Assembly (NCBI GenBank): GCA_024640505.1
Contig: JAHEEV010000023.1
Location: forward strand, 8,090 to 42,889
DNA from: Halieaceae bacterium
GTDB taxonomy: Bacteria; Pseudomonadota; Gammaproteobacteria; Pseudomonadales; Halieaceae
Direction: 5' to 3'
DNA length: 34,800 nt
The notes below the pieces were generated by a model. That model had not been told where the DNA came from, searched no databases, and was given only the letters and a program-made list of their open reading frames with translations. Both the position numbers and the translations under genes were made by a program. Shown one piece after another: positions 24,378 to 33,091 of the stretch (positions within the stretch are counted from its first letter, which is position 1; each line of letters opens with the position of its first letter).

Positions 24378-26783
24378 ATGAGCGCCCTGAAGGGGATCAA
24401 GGTACTGGAGTTGTCGCAGAGCGTGGCAGGTGAGTTCTGCGGCAAGCTGCTCTCGGATTTTGGCGCCGACGTCATCAAGCTGGAACGGCCGGGATCTGGC
24501 AGTCCTACCCGGCGCATCGGGCCATTTGCCCCTCACGGCGAAGACCCCGAGAGGAGCGGGTTATTTGCCTACCTCAATACCAACAAGAGCTCCGTGGAAC
24601 TGGACCTGGAGTCGGATGCCGGGCGCGAGACGCTGCTCGAGATGGTAGAGCATGTAGATGCGGTCATCGACGACCACGCGGCAGGCTGGCTGCAACGCGT
24701 CGGGCTGGATCCCGATACATCCCCTGAGTCACACCCCCGCCTGGTCCTGTGTTCCATCACGGCGTTTGGCGCCTCGCCCCCTGCAGATCGCCTTTATGCT
24801 GAAGACCTCAACGTATTCCACAGCAGCGGTTGGGGCTACCATACGCCCAGCGGCGCCGACGAACAGGTGCCTCCGTTGAAGGGCGCCGGCCGCTTCCTCC
24901 CCAGTTACGAATCCGGCCTGGAGGCCGCCATGTGCATCGCCGCCGCTCTCTTCGATCGTGAAGAATCCGGGTTAGGGCGCTCCATCGACATCTCCAAACA
25001 GGCGGTACTGGCTTCCAGGATCGATTACGTCCTGGCCCAGATGGTGGCCGGAGACATGCCTGTGGGTACCGAGCGAACGGCACTGGACCTGTTTGGCCCC
25101 GCCGGCATCTATCCCTGCCGCGAGGGCTATTGCTACATCTGGATGTCGGCGCCCGCTCACTGGGAGGCACTGCGCCTGTTGCTGGACAATCCTGACTGGA
25201 TGGCGTCATTTCCAGAGAACTGGCTCGAGCGGGAGTGTACGCCCGATCGCGTTGCGCAGTGTCGCCATCATGTTGCCGACTGGTTGCGCGCCCAGGACAA
25301 GCATGAGGCGGCAGCTGCTGCCCAGGCGTTGGGCCTCACGCTGGTTGCGGTAAATGATGCCCGGGATCTGCTGGCTTCACCGCAGTATGATTTCCGCCGC
25401 TATTTCGTCCCGGTCAATCACCCGGTTCAGGGAACGTCAGTTTACCCCACGGTTCCCTACAAACTCAGCGCAACGCCGGCGCGGATCGAGCAGGCTGCTC
25501 CCCTGCTGGGTGAGCATACGGCGCAGAGACTGGCCGAGCTTGCGCCTGCCACTCAGAAGGCCGCCGCACGACCGGTAAGTAACACACCGGCAGCTGGCGG
25601 CCCCCTGCAGGGTGTGCGTGTCGTCGAATTGACCAAGGTTTGGGCCGGTCCTTACGTGGGAAAAATGCTGGCCTACCTGGGGGCGGAGGTGATCCGTGTG
25701 GAGAGCGAGGGCTCGCTGGATGTGACGCGATTCTTCGGAGTCGATGACATCAACAACGCACCCGGCTTCCAGTCGGTCAATCCTCAGAAGCTGAGCGTGC
25801 AGATCAATATGAAGACCGGGGAGGGTATCGATTTACTCCTCGATCTTATCGGCAAGTCCGATATTGTCGTGGAAAACCTGCGCCCCGGTGCGATTGAACG
25901 GCTTGGCCTGGGTTATGACCAGGTCAGGTCGGCCAACCCGGGGATCATCTATGTCTCCATGGGCATGTACGGCAGTGACGGCCCGTTGAGCTACCAGACC
26001 GGGTATGCGCCCTGTTTTGCGGCGCTGGGTGGCTTGAGCTCGATTGTCGGTTACGAGGGAGAGTCCCCTACGGGCATGAATGTCCGCTACGCGGACTCCA
26101 CCTTCGGCACCATGGCCACCTATGCCGCTCTGGTAGCGCTCTTTCACCGCCGCCGCAGCGGGGTGGGGCAGTTCATCGATGTCTCGGCGGTCGAAAGCAT
26201 GAGCAGTATGATCGGTGACACCCTCATGGACTTCACCCTCAACGAGGTCGTTCGGGAGTGCGACGGAAACCGTCATCCCGAAATGTCTCCCCACGGCGTG
26301 TATCCGTGCATTGGCGGGGAATGGGTCAGCGTAGCCGTGGCCTCTGATGAGCAATGGCGCGCCCTGGCCGCCTGTATGGACCGGCCTGAATTGGCGGAGC
26401 ATCCGTCCTACAGGACTCTGGCTGACCGCAAGGCTCATGAGGCCGAACTGGATGAACTGGTGGCACAGTGGTCGACCGGGCGCATCGCAGCGGAACTCGT
26501 ATCGGGATTGCAGCAGCGTGGTGTTGCCGCTGCCAAAAGCCAGAGCTCCCTGGACATGATCGCTGATCCGCACCTCTGGGCACAGGGCTTTTACCGTGAG
26601 GTGAGTGACCAGGCGGGACAGACCAAGACCACCCTGGGCCCTGGCTGGAAGATGTCGCGTGAAGCCGATATCAGCAGGGCGGCGCCGCACCTGGGCGAAC
26701 ACAACGGGTATGTGCTGGGTAATATCCTGGGTTTATCGGAGCAGCGACAGCGCGAACTCGCCGCTGCGGGTGTCACGCGGTGA
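24378..26783 (+). CDS. Tandem-fused family III CoA-transferase (CaiB/BaiF type)
   Basis: An 801-residue protein made of two CaiB/BaiF domains, each normally about 400 residues. Domain 1 (about 1-390) begins LKGIKVLELSQSVAGEFCGKLLSDFGADVIKLE; domain 2 (about 410-801) begins LQGVRVVELTKVWAGPYVGKMLAYLGAEVIRVE, with the Rossmann-like opening of the family in both. The catalytic Asp of formyl-CoA transferase is matched by D573 in domain 2 (RYADSTFGTMATYAAL). In domain 1 the equivalent segment is LPSYESGLEAA with S176, so that half is probably non-catalytic. These enzymes form interlocked dimers, so a fusion of active and inactive halves is plausible. AAGGGAGATTA precedes the ATG. It should load CoA onto a carboxylic acid, here perhaps the product of the HyuBA pair. 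The regulator gene follows by 34 bases. Confidence 0.92.
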   Translation: MSALKGIKVLELSQSVAGEFCGKLLSDFGADVIKLERPGSGSPTRRIGPFAPHGEDPERSGLFAYLNTNKSSVELDLESDAGRETLLEMVEHVDAVIDDHAAGWLQRVGLDPDTSPESHPRLVLCSITAFGASPPADRLYAEDLNVFHSSGWGYHTPSGADEQVPPLKGAGRFLPSYESGLEAAMCIAAALFDREESGLGRSIDISKQAVLASRIDYVLAQMVAGDMPVGTERTALDLFGPAGIYPCREGYCYIWMSAPAHWEALRLLLDNPDWMASFPENWLERECTPDRVAQCRHHVADWLRAQDKHEAAAAAQALGLTLVAVNDARDLLASPQYDFRRYFVPVNHPVQGTSVYPTVPYKLSATPARIEQAAPLLGEHTAQRLAELAPATQKAAARPVSNTPAAGGPLQGVRVVELTKVWAGPYVGKMLAYLGAEVIRVESEGSLDVTRFFGVDDINNAPGFQSVNPQKLSVQINMKTGEGIDLLLDLIGKSDIVVENLRPGAIERLGLGYDQVRSANPGIIYVSMGMYGSDGPLSYQTGYAPCFAALGGLSSIVGYEGESPTGMNVRYADSTFGTMATYAALVALFHRRRSGVGQFIDVSAVESMSSMIGDTLMDFTLNEVVRECDGNRHPEMSPHGVYPCIGGEWVSVAVASDEQWRALAACMDRPELAEHPSYRTLADRKAHEAELDELVAQWSTGRIAAELVSGLQQRGVAAAKSQSSLDMIADPHLWAQGFYREVSDQAGQTKTTLGPGWKMSREADISRAAPHLGEHNGYVLGNILGLSEQRQRELAAAGVTR

Positions 26784-26817
26784 GATCGGGTTCCGGTTTT
26801 ACAGGGAAGACGAAGAG

Positions 26818-27861
26818 ATGACAGAGACACTGTTTGCATTCGACGAGCGCAATTATCTCGATTGCCAGGAGGCTTATCGAGGGCACAAGAAGCAGGAATA
26901 CTATCTAGGCGACTATACGATAAAAGCCGGCTCGAGCATTGATGTTCGTGCTGAAAAGAAGGCGGTAGGTTCTTACTCGATTATCCGCCTGCGTTCCAAG
27001 ACAGGTTTGTCATTTCTTCGCTCATGGAATCACATCCGTGAAGATGCGACCGATGTGATGGTGCTCTGGTTTGTGAAGCGCGGACGCCTGTGTATCGCCC
27101 ATCACGGACAGCGCAGCGTCGCTGCGGCCGGCGAGTTTGCAATAACGACCTCGATGAAACCGTTTTCGATAGAGTGCGAGACGGATGAAGCGTCACTGCA
27201 TGAGGTGCTGCATGTCATCATCCCGGCACATGAATTCAGACAATTCGTGCCCCGGGAGATAAAATCCGGGTTCACCGTGGATAGCGCGGGGCGCGAGCTT
27301 GCACTTGCCGAACACATTATCACCGAGGTTTTCCAGGACGCCGGCATGCTGTCCGAACAGACGGAGCAGCTTTTGCTGAGTGGGGCCATGGCGGCAGTCG
27401 CCGAGGCGATCGGTGGGCGTGAGGAATGTTTTCTGGTCAGGCCATCGCTGCGTGAACAGCGACTTGAGGAAGTACTGAGGTATATCGATATCCACCTCTC
27501 GGACCCGCACCTGAGTGCCGGCATCGTGGCAAAGGCCTGTGGCATATCGCCGCGCTACCTCTCGGCTTTGCTGAAGGAGAATGGCACACCTTTTTCTGAA
27601 CTGGTCTGGGACAAGCGAGTGAACATAGCCAGTCGATGGCTATCCACTTCCCGGCCCAGTGATATCTCGATTGCTGAAATCGCGTTCCGCGTGGGATTCA
27701 AGAGCCCCGCGCACTTCAGCCGTATGTTCAAGCGCGTTTTCAAGCAGGGACCGCGGGAGTTCCGGACCGCGTGTCTGGAGCGTCGGGGTGCATCGCCTGA
27801 AAGTCAGGCGGACCTGGTGCCCGGCCATATGTCAGGGTGCGGAACCAATACCCTGCAATAA
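26818..27861 (+). CDS. AraC-family transcriptional regulator (AraC-binding-like N-terminal domain)
   Basis: A 347-residue regulator. The N-terminal 220 residues resemble the AraC_binding_2 type, with DVMVLWFVKRGRL and a small cupin-like run ending in AAAGEFAITTSMKPF. The C-terminal domain has two helix-turn-helix units: LSAGIVAKACGISPRYLSALLKENG and ISIAEIAFRVGFKSPAHFSRMFKRVFKQGPREFR. An in-frame open stretch continues upstream into the CoA-transferase gene, but the ATG at 26818 gives the family-typical N-terminus and has a GGGAAG site about 10 bases ahead. Being placed between the CoA-transferase and the P450 in the same direction, it probably controls the surrounding catabolic genes, perhaps the P450 onwards. 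It belongs to a different N-terminal type than the regulator at 17179, so two signals may be read. Confidence 0.9.
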   Translation: MTETLFAFDERNYLDCQEAYRGHKKQEYYLGDYTIKAGSSIDVRAEKKAVGSYSIIRLRSKTGLSFLRSWNHIREDATDVMVLWFVKRGRLCIAHHGQRSVAAAGEFAITTSMKPFSIECETDEASLHEVLHVIIPAHEFRQFVPREIKSGFTVDSAGRELALAEHIITEVFQDAGMLSEQTEQLLLSGAMAAVAEAIGGREECFLVRPSLREQRLEEVLRYIDIHLSDPHLSAGIVAKACGISPRYLSALLKENGTPFSELVWDKRVNIASRWLSTSRPSDISIAEIAFRVGFKSPAHFSRMFKRVFKQGPREFRTACLERRGASPESQADLVPGHMSGCGTNTLQ

Positions 27862-27896
27862 TGCATTAACGACCATGATTTCTGGAGGATGATGTA

Positions 27897-29204
27897 ATGA
27901 GTAATAGCGACCTGAACGAAAAAATGGACAGCTGTCCCGCTGCCGGACACGAGGTCGACCTCGCGGGGGCGACACTGCAGGACCCTGAAATACTCGCCCG
28001 CCCCAACGCGTTTTACTGGGCGATGCGCCACGAGGACCCGGTGCACTATGACCCGGGCCTGGATATGTGGTTGGTATCGCGCTACGAGGACCTGCAGGCT
28101 GTGCTCGCAGACCCTATCACCTTTTCTGTGGAGGCAGGCTACAAGGAACAATACGCCAAAGGCTATATCGAGGATTTCAAGGAAATACTGGAGCGGGACG
28201 GCGGGGGATTTTTTCCCGACGCGATCATGACGGACCCACCCCAGCACACCCGAATCCGTAAGTTGATGGAGGGCGCCTTCACCGCCCACCGGGTCAAACA
28301 GCTTGAGCCGGAAATTTCCAAGGTCGTGTCGGGCCTGATCGACAAGTTCGCCGACAAAGGTGGCGCCGATGGGGTAAAGGATTTTGCCGTACCCATGACC
28401 ATCGAGATCATCTGCGCCCAGCTGGGCCTGGACACGTTTGATCCGCAGGAGATACAGCGCTGGTCCCTGGCGATCACGGCCCAGATCGGCAGGATGCAGG
28501 ACAGGGAGCAGATGGTCGAAAATGCCCGGGAAATCTGCGATTTGCAGAATTACCTGATCGCCGCTATTCGTGAGCGGCAGGAAAATCCGCGAGACGATAT
28601 GCTGTCTGACCTGGTGCATGCCAGGACCGAGGACGAAGAGCATCCCACGTTGACGTTCAAGGAAGTGGTTTCGCTGGCGCGCGCACTGCTGATCGCCGGC
28701 AATGAAACGACAGCTACGGCCCTGGGCAACCTGCTGTTCATTCTGGCGACCCAGCCTGACCTCGCACAGGAACTTTATGACAATGTAGATGATGAGCGCT
28801 ACACCACCCGCTTTGTCGAGGAAATCCTGAGACTGGAACCCCCTGTCCGGGGTCTGTCGCGCATGACCACCAAAGAAGTGGAACTCGGTGGCGTCACCCT
28901 CCCCAAGGGCGCCCACATGTTGAATCTCTATGCCTCCGGCAACGATGATGAAACAGTATTCGAATGCCCGCGCAAATTCGATATGAATCGGCCCAATATC
29001 GGTCGCCATGTGGCATTTGGGGGCGGTGTGCATCGCTGCGTGGGTCTGGCCCTGGCTCGCATGGAGGTGAAGGTGGCCGCGCGGGAATTCGTCAAGCGAC
29101 TCAAAGACATCAAGCTCGAGATCCCGATCGAGGACATCCGCTACCTGCCGACTATCGCGACCCGCTCGATCGAGCATCTGCCACTGAGTTTCAGCAAGCG
29201 ATAG
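27897..29204 (+). CDS. Cytochrome P450
   Basis: A 435-residue soluble bacterial P450. Motifs: MTDPPQHTRIRKLMEGAFT (the C-helix PPxHxxxR region), the oxygen-activation helix LLIAGNETTATAL with E270-T271-T272 and Asn269 in the variable position, EEILRLEPP (ExxR), and the haem-binding loop FGGGVHRCVGLALARME with the thiolate ligand C381. TGGAGGA lies just before the ATG. It needs reduced [2Fe-2S] ferredoxin; an adrenodoxin-type ferredoxin is encoded three genes downstream. Likely hydroxylates a hydrophobic cyclic or alkyl substrate as an early step; the CYP family cannot be named from sight. Followed after 50 bases by an SDR that could oxidise the alcohol it makes. Confidence 0.95.
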   Translation: MSNSDLNEKMDSCPAAGHEVDLAGATLQDPEILARPNAFYWAMRHEDPVHYDPGLDMWLVSRYEDLQAVLADPITFSVEAGYKEQYAKGYIEDFKEILERDGGGFFPDAIMTDPPQHTRIRKLMEGAFTAHRVKQLEPEISKVVSGLIDKFADKGGADGVKDFAVPMTIEIICAQLGLDTFDPQEIQRWSLAITAQIGRMQDREQMVENAREICDLQNYLIAAIRERQENPRDDMLSDLVHARTEDEEHPTLTFKEVVSLARALLIAGNETTATALGNLLFILATQPDLAQELYDNVDDERYTTRFVEEILRLEPPVRGLSRMTTKEVELGGVTLPKGAHMLNLYASGNDDETVFECPRKFDMNRPNIGRHVAFGGGVHRCVGLALARMEVKVAAREFVKRLKDIKLEIPIEDIRYLPTIATRSIEHLPLSFSKR

Positions 29205-29254
29205 TCGAAGTAGCGTGTTGCCTAGTGCTGACCGATAAAAACCCGGAGGATTAC

Positions 29255-30094
29255 ATGGGGCAGGAACTCAAGCAGAAAGTTGCGATAGTAACCGGTGGCG
29301 CCGGCGGAATCGGCCGGGCTACTGCCGGGCTTTTCGTGGAGGAGGGTGCCAGCGTCGTCGTGGCTGATATCGATGCCGAGAGCGGCGAGGAATTTGCAGC
29401 AGAGCTCGGCGACGCGGCGCGCTTCAAACAGACCGATGTTTCACGTGCCGATGATATGCAAGCGCTGGTCGATTACGCGGTGGAACAGTTCGGCGGTCTG
29501 GACATTATGTTTAATAATGCGGGTATTTCCGGCGCGCAGCATCCCCGGTTCCTGGATGACGATCTGAGTGATTTTCAGCGGGTCGTCGGCATCAACCTGT
29601 ATGGAACAATGATCGGAAGTCAGCTTGCCGGAAAGTACATGTCGCAGCACGGCGGCGGGGTGATCATCAACAATGCCTCCATCGCCGGTATTCTGCCGGG
29701 CCAGGCGCTGGTGTCCTACCGGATGACCAAGGCAGCAGTGATCCATTTCAGCAAGTGCATCGCAATCGACCTGGCGGAATACGGCATCCGGGTCAACTGC
29801 CTGGCCCCGGGCCACATCCGTACACCGCTCACGGCCTTTACCATACCGGGCATGGACGAGGAACAGATGACGCGGGTCCGGGAAGCGCTGGCGCCGGTGT
29901 GGGACTCCAACCAGCCGCTGAAACGTCACGGCAAGCCGGAAGATGTCGCACAGACCGTGCTGTTCCTGAGCAGCGACCGCGCGGCGCAGATTACCGGTAC
30001 CGTGTTGCCCGTCGATGGCGGAATTACGGCCGGGGACCCGGTCAATCACCTGCAGGAACTTTTTGATGCGCGCGCCCGGGCCCTTGGTTCCTGA
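29255..30094 (+). CDS. Short-chain dehydrogenase/reductase (SDR)
   Basis: A 279-residue classical SDR. TGGAGGIG is the cofactor turn, VVADIDAESGEEF after the second strand has an Asp, which favours NAD over NADP, then QTDVSRADD, NNAGISGAQHP, NNASIAGILPG with the catalytic Ser, SYRMTKAAVIH (YxxxK), and LAPGHIRTPL. The C-terminal extension after VDGGITAGDP is about 20 residues. CGGAGGA lies 4-10 bases before the ATG at 29255; an in-frame open stretch running back into the P450 gene is not translated as this protein. NAD preference and position just after the P450 suit oxidation of a hydroxylated product to a ketone, which is inference. Confidence 0.92.
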   Translation: MGQELKQKVAIVTGGAGGIGRATAGLFVEEGASVVVADIDAESGEEFAAELGDAARFKQTDVSRADDMQALVDYAVEQFGGLDIMFNNAGISGAQHPRFLDDDLSDFQRVVGINLYGTMIGSQLAGKYMSQHGGGVIINNASIAGILPGQALVSYRMTKAAVIHFSKCIAIDLAEYGIRVNCLAPGHIRTPLTAFTIPGMDEEQMTRVREALAPVWDSNQPLKRHGKPEDVAQTVLFLSSDRAAQITGTVLPVDGGITAGDPVNHLQELFDARARALGS

Positions 30095-30172
30095 TGTCGT
30101 GACTCGCCAGGCCGGTCACCGATGGGCAGTATTCTTGAAAGACGATAACAATCAACTAACCGAGAAACAAAA

Positions 30173-32581
30173 ATGAAAAAACCCAACAAACAAAAGCAGC
30201 AACAAAACCTGAAATTGCTTGGTCGTTCTTACGGTCTGTGGGCACTGGGCAGCCTCGTTTTCCCGGGTATAGCTCTGTCTCAGGAGGTAAATCCTGGGGG
30301 CGCGATCGTCACCGGCGACAGCAAACTCGAAGAAGTCATGGTAACGGCACGACGCCGCGAGGAGGGCATCTCGCGGGTTCCTATTTCCATCAGTGCCATT
30401 GCTTCCGAGGAGTTGCTGGAGCGATCCATCCGTACGGATTCCGACCTGCAGTCTGCGGTGCCCGGGCTTACGATTCGCCAGACTCAGGGCAATAATTCCC
30501 TGACCTACGCCATCCGGGGCCAATCGGCCGATACATTCAGTGGCTCCCCTTCAGCCGTCGTCGCCTATCTGGACGAAGTGCCCATGACTATCAGCGGCGC
30601 CTCGACCTTTTACGACCTGGAATCCATCCAGGTCCTCAAGGGGCCGCAGGGCACGCTGTTCGGCAGAAACACCACGGGCGGGGCTGTACTCTACACCACG
30701 GCAAAGCCGACGGAGGAGTTCGAAGGCCTGATTCGCCTGCGCGGTGGCAATTACGACCTGCAGGAAATCGAGGGCATGATCAATGTGCCTCTGGCAGGCA
30801 ACAAGGTATTGTTGCGCGGCGCATTCAATACGCTCGACAGGGACGGCTATATCGACAACCTGTTTACCGGGGAGGAGCTGGGTGAACTCGGGCGGGATAG
30901 CGGCCGACTGGCTATGACTATCCGGCCCTCGGACCGCTTCGAGAACACTACGGTTTTCAGTTACTCCGAGACAGATGGCACCAACACGGGCGCTTCTTAT
31001 ACGTACAGCGTCTACCAATGTGGTGACACCAATAAGGGCTATGCACTCAACTGCGGCAGCGCTTTTCTGTTCGGCCCCACGCTCGATGTCGCCTTTGATT
31101 TTCCCGGTGCCTGGGACGCCTATCTTGCGGGTAACCCGAAGGCTTATCCCCCTGGTCTGGCTGCTTACGTGGATGAGCAGAAAAGACTTGGTTACTACAA
31201 GACCAATCATCCTGCCGGCGCCAGCCACGAGGGGGAAGACTGGCTGCTTTCGAACACGACAACTTACGATTTAAGCGACAATTTCCGCATCAGGAATATT
31301 TTTGGCGCCTCTCATGCAGAGACCGACTCTGAACAGCCGCAGCTGGGTGCACCGTTCGTCACAATCCTGACCGCAAACGTGGCGACCGGTAAGTCTGGAA
31401 ATGAATTCGATGTGGATTCCATATCCAATGAGCTGCAGTTGCAGGGTTTCGCGTTCAATGGCGAGCTCACCTACATCGCCGGACTCTTTGTTCAGCGCCA
31501 GGAGTCTGAAACCCTCTGGCCGCAGACCTATTTTGATTTGCGACCGGTTGCAGGCCCGCTGAGCCTGGCGACCAACAACTTTGGCATCGATACAGACACG
31601 GAGGCCCTTTACGCCCAGGGCACTTATAATTTCACTCCAAGGTTCAGCGTCAGTGCCGGATTCCGCTACACGTGGGAAGAAGTGACGATCGAGCATCTTT
31701 CTCAGGGTGATGCCGCCGGATTTCCGGACCAGGACGAGACCTTCGAGGAACCCTCCTGGGAACTCGGTGTGGAGTATGATTTTACGGACAATGTATTCAC
31801 CTATGTCAAAGCTGGAGGAAGCTTCCGCAGTGGTGGCTTCAATGGCTCGGCGTTCCCACCCATCGACGCGTCGGCAACGGTCGGCGGCAACAAGTTTGAC
31901 GAGGAAACCACCGAAGATGTGGAAGCGGGCCTGAAATATGCCGGCACTGTTCTGGGGCGTCCCGCCAGCTTCAACATAGCGCTCTACAAGCAGTGGATCG
32001 ATGATGTGCAGCGTGTGGAATTCCCTGACCCGGATGGCGACGGCCCCCTGGCGTCGATCGCCGTGACCGCCAATGTGCCCGAGATGGAAGTGGAGGGCGT
32101 GGAACTCGACGGTTCTCTCCTGGTCGCGGACTGGTTGGAACTGGGCTTTGCCTATGCCTACACAGACGCCGAGTTCACGGACGGTGAGGTGCAGCTGTTC
32201 GGTACGCTTTATCGATACGGACCGGTGGCGAATACACCGGAGAATGCGGGTTCCGCCTGGGCGCAGTTCATATTCCCTGAAAGTGGCCTGGGTGAATTCA
32301 GGTTCCGCGCCGAGCTGTATGCCCAGAGCAACATGTATTTCTCCAACACGTTTGATTCCCTGGGTCCGGACACCAAACTGGATGGCTACGAGTTGGTCAA
32401 TGCCCGACTGGACTGGAAGAACATCCTCGGCAGCGGTTTCTCCGGCGCACTGTTCGGAAGAAACATCACCGACGAAGACCACTTTGTTGGTGGTATGCCC
32501 CTCGCTGCTGCACTGGGGCATAACGCCGCCGCGGTGGGCGAGCCCCTGACCTGGGGTCTCGAGCTGACCTATGCGTTCTAG
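30173..32581 (+). CDS. TonB-dependent outer-membrane receptor
   Basis: An 802-residue outer-membrane transporter. Residues 1-36 form an export signal with an unusually long basic, Gln-rich start (KKPNKQKQQQ) before the hydrophobic core. LEEVMVTARRRE resembles a TonB box region, and the plug domain follows: VPISISAIASEELLERS, SAVPGLTIRQTQGNNS, VAYLDEVPMT, LESIQVLKGPQGTLFGRNTTGGAVLYTTAKP. The remainder is beta-strand-rich barrel ending LELTYAF with terminal Phe. No siderophore gene is nearby; its place between P450/SDR and ferredoxin/flavoprotein genes points to uptake of the pathway's substrate rather than iron. Only a weak ribosome site is seen before the ATG. The family is common in sphingomonads and marine gammaproteobacteria using hydrophobic or aromatic compounds. 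Confidence 0.94.
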   Translation: MKKPNKQKQQQNLKLLGRSYGLWALGSLVFPGIALSQEVNPGGAIVTGDSKLEEVMVTARRREEGISRVPISISAIASEELLERSIRTDSDLQSAVPGLTIRQTQGNNSLTYAIRGQSADTFSGSPSAVVAYLDEVPMTISGASTFYDLESIQVLKGPQGTLFGRNTTGGAVLYTTAKPTEEFEGLIRLRGGNYDLQEIEGMINVPLAGNKVLLRGAFNTLDRDGYIDNLFTGEELGELGRDSGRLAMTIRPSDRFENTTVFSYSETDGTNTGASYTYSVYQCGDTNKGYALNCGSAFLFGPTLDVAFDFPGAWDAYLAGNPKAYPPGLAAYVDEQKRLGYYKTNHPAGASHEGEDWLLSNTTTYDLSDNFRIRNIFGASHAETDSEQPQLGAPFVTILTANVATGKSGNEFDVDSISNELQLQGFAFNGELTYIAGLFVQRQESETLWPQTYFDLRPVAGPLSLATNNFGIDTDTEALYAQGTYNFTPRFSVSAGFRYTWEEVTIEHLSQGDAAGFPDQDETFEEPSWELGVEYDFTDNVFTYVKAGGSFRSGGFNGSAFPPIDASATVGGNKFDEETTEDVEAGLKYAGTVLGRPASFNIALYKQWIDDVQRVEFPDPDGDGPLASIAVTANVPEMEVEGVELDGSLLVADWLELGFAYAYTDAEFTDGEVQLFGTLYRYGPVANTPENAGSAWAQFIFPESGLGEFRFRAELYAQSNMYFSNTFDSLGPDTKLDGYELVNARLDWKNILGSGFSGALFGRNITDEDHFVGGMPLAAALGHNAAAVGEPLTWGLELTYAF

Positions 32582-32689
32582 CAGGGCCATTGGTGTGCGA
32601 GTCAGCATGCGCTCGGACACTCCATTTACGTATTGTGTCCAACGTATGCGGACCCGGAGCCGCTTCGCGGAAAATGGAGGTGAGAATCA
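32582..32689. promoter_or_regulatory. Intergenic region with inverted repeat GGACAC-N14-GTGTCC
   Basis: In this 108-bp gap GGACAC (32615-32620) and GTGTCC (32635-32640) form perfect arms separated by 14 bases. It could be an operator or a weak stem-loop between receptor and ferredoxin genes. There is no T-run, so it is not a classic terminator. TGGAGGTGAG just before 32690 is the ferredoxin ribosome site. Confidence 0.35.
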
Positions 32690-33019
32690 ATGAGTACACT
32701 CAAGGTGACCCTGGTGGAGCGCGACGGCAGGGAGGTAACCATCCACGACGCCGGGATTGGAAAATCCCTCATGGAGGTCGCCAAGGCTAACGGTGTCGAG
32801 GGTATCCTCGGCGAGTGCGGCGGCGGCTGTGCCTGTGCTACCTGTCACGTCTATGTTGATGCAGAATGGCAGGATGTAGTGGGCCCTCCCGAAGTGCTCG
32901 AGGAGATGACCCTGGATGGGGTATCGCACATCACCCGGGATAACAGCCGGCTGGGGTGCCAGATCGTGCTCAGTAGGGAAATGGACGGCTTGCGGGTTGC
33001 GGTAGCGCCGCCACAGTAA
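32690..33019 (+). CDS. Adrenodoxin-type [2Fe-2S] ferredoxin
   Basis: A 109-residue ferredoxin. The cluster ligands are C43, C49, C52 and C90, giving the spacing C-x5-C-x2-C-x37-C typical of vertebrate- and putidaredoxin-like ferredoxins. C47 is an extra Cys inside the first loop. VTLVERDGREVTIHDAGIG and EWQDVVGPPEVLEEMTLDG fit the family; the acidic helix with LEEM is where P450 partners bind. TGGAGGTGAG precedes the ATG. It is the probable electron donor to the P450 at 27897. No ferredoxin reductase is encoded in the window, so reduction must come from elsewhere. Confidence 0.94.
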   Translation: MSTLKVTLVERDGREVTIHDAGIGKSLMEVAKANGVEGILGECGGGCACATCHVYVDAEWQDVVGPPEVLEEMTLDGVSHITRDNSRLGCQIVLSREMDGLRVAVAPPQ

Positions 33020-33091
33020 GATACATGAAAAAAGTGATCCCGCCCGGATCGAAGCAGGGGCGGGGACAGGAACCGGTAGCGGAGAAGGGTG

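Noticed and set aside
26605-26817. In-frame extension of the second AraC regulator back into the CoA-transferase gene
   Set aside because: The extension is out of frame with the CoA-transferase, has low-complexity Arg/Pro composition and no ribosome site; the ATG at 26818 is better.
27804-29177. Long antisense open frame of about 457 codons opposite the P450
   Set aside because: It has no recognisable domain or ribosome site and mirrors a well-defined P450; high-GC codon use explains it. The same holds for antisense frames at 1470-2483 (+), 5842-6963 (+), 13274-14332 (-), 21008-21970 (-) and 31271-32620 (-).
28964-29254. In-frame extension of the SDR back into the P450 gene
   Set aside because: The added residues do not resemble an SDR; a CGGAGGA site precedes the ATG at 29255.
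33020-33091. Small gene starting at 33025 between ferredoxin and flavoprotein
   Set aside because: The open frame from the ATG at 33025 runs into the flavoprotein gene in another frame and has no ribosome site or recognisable product.
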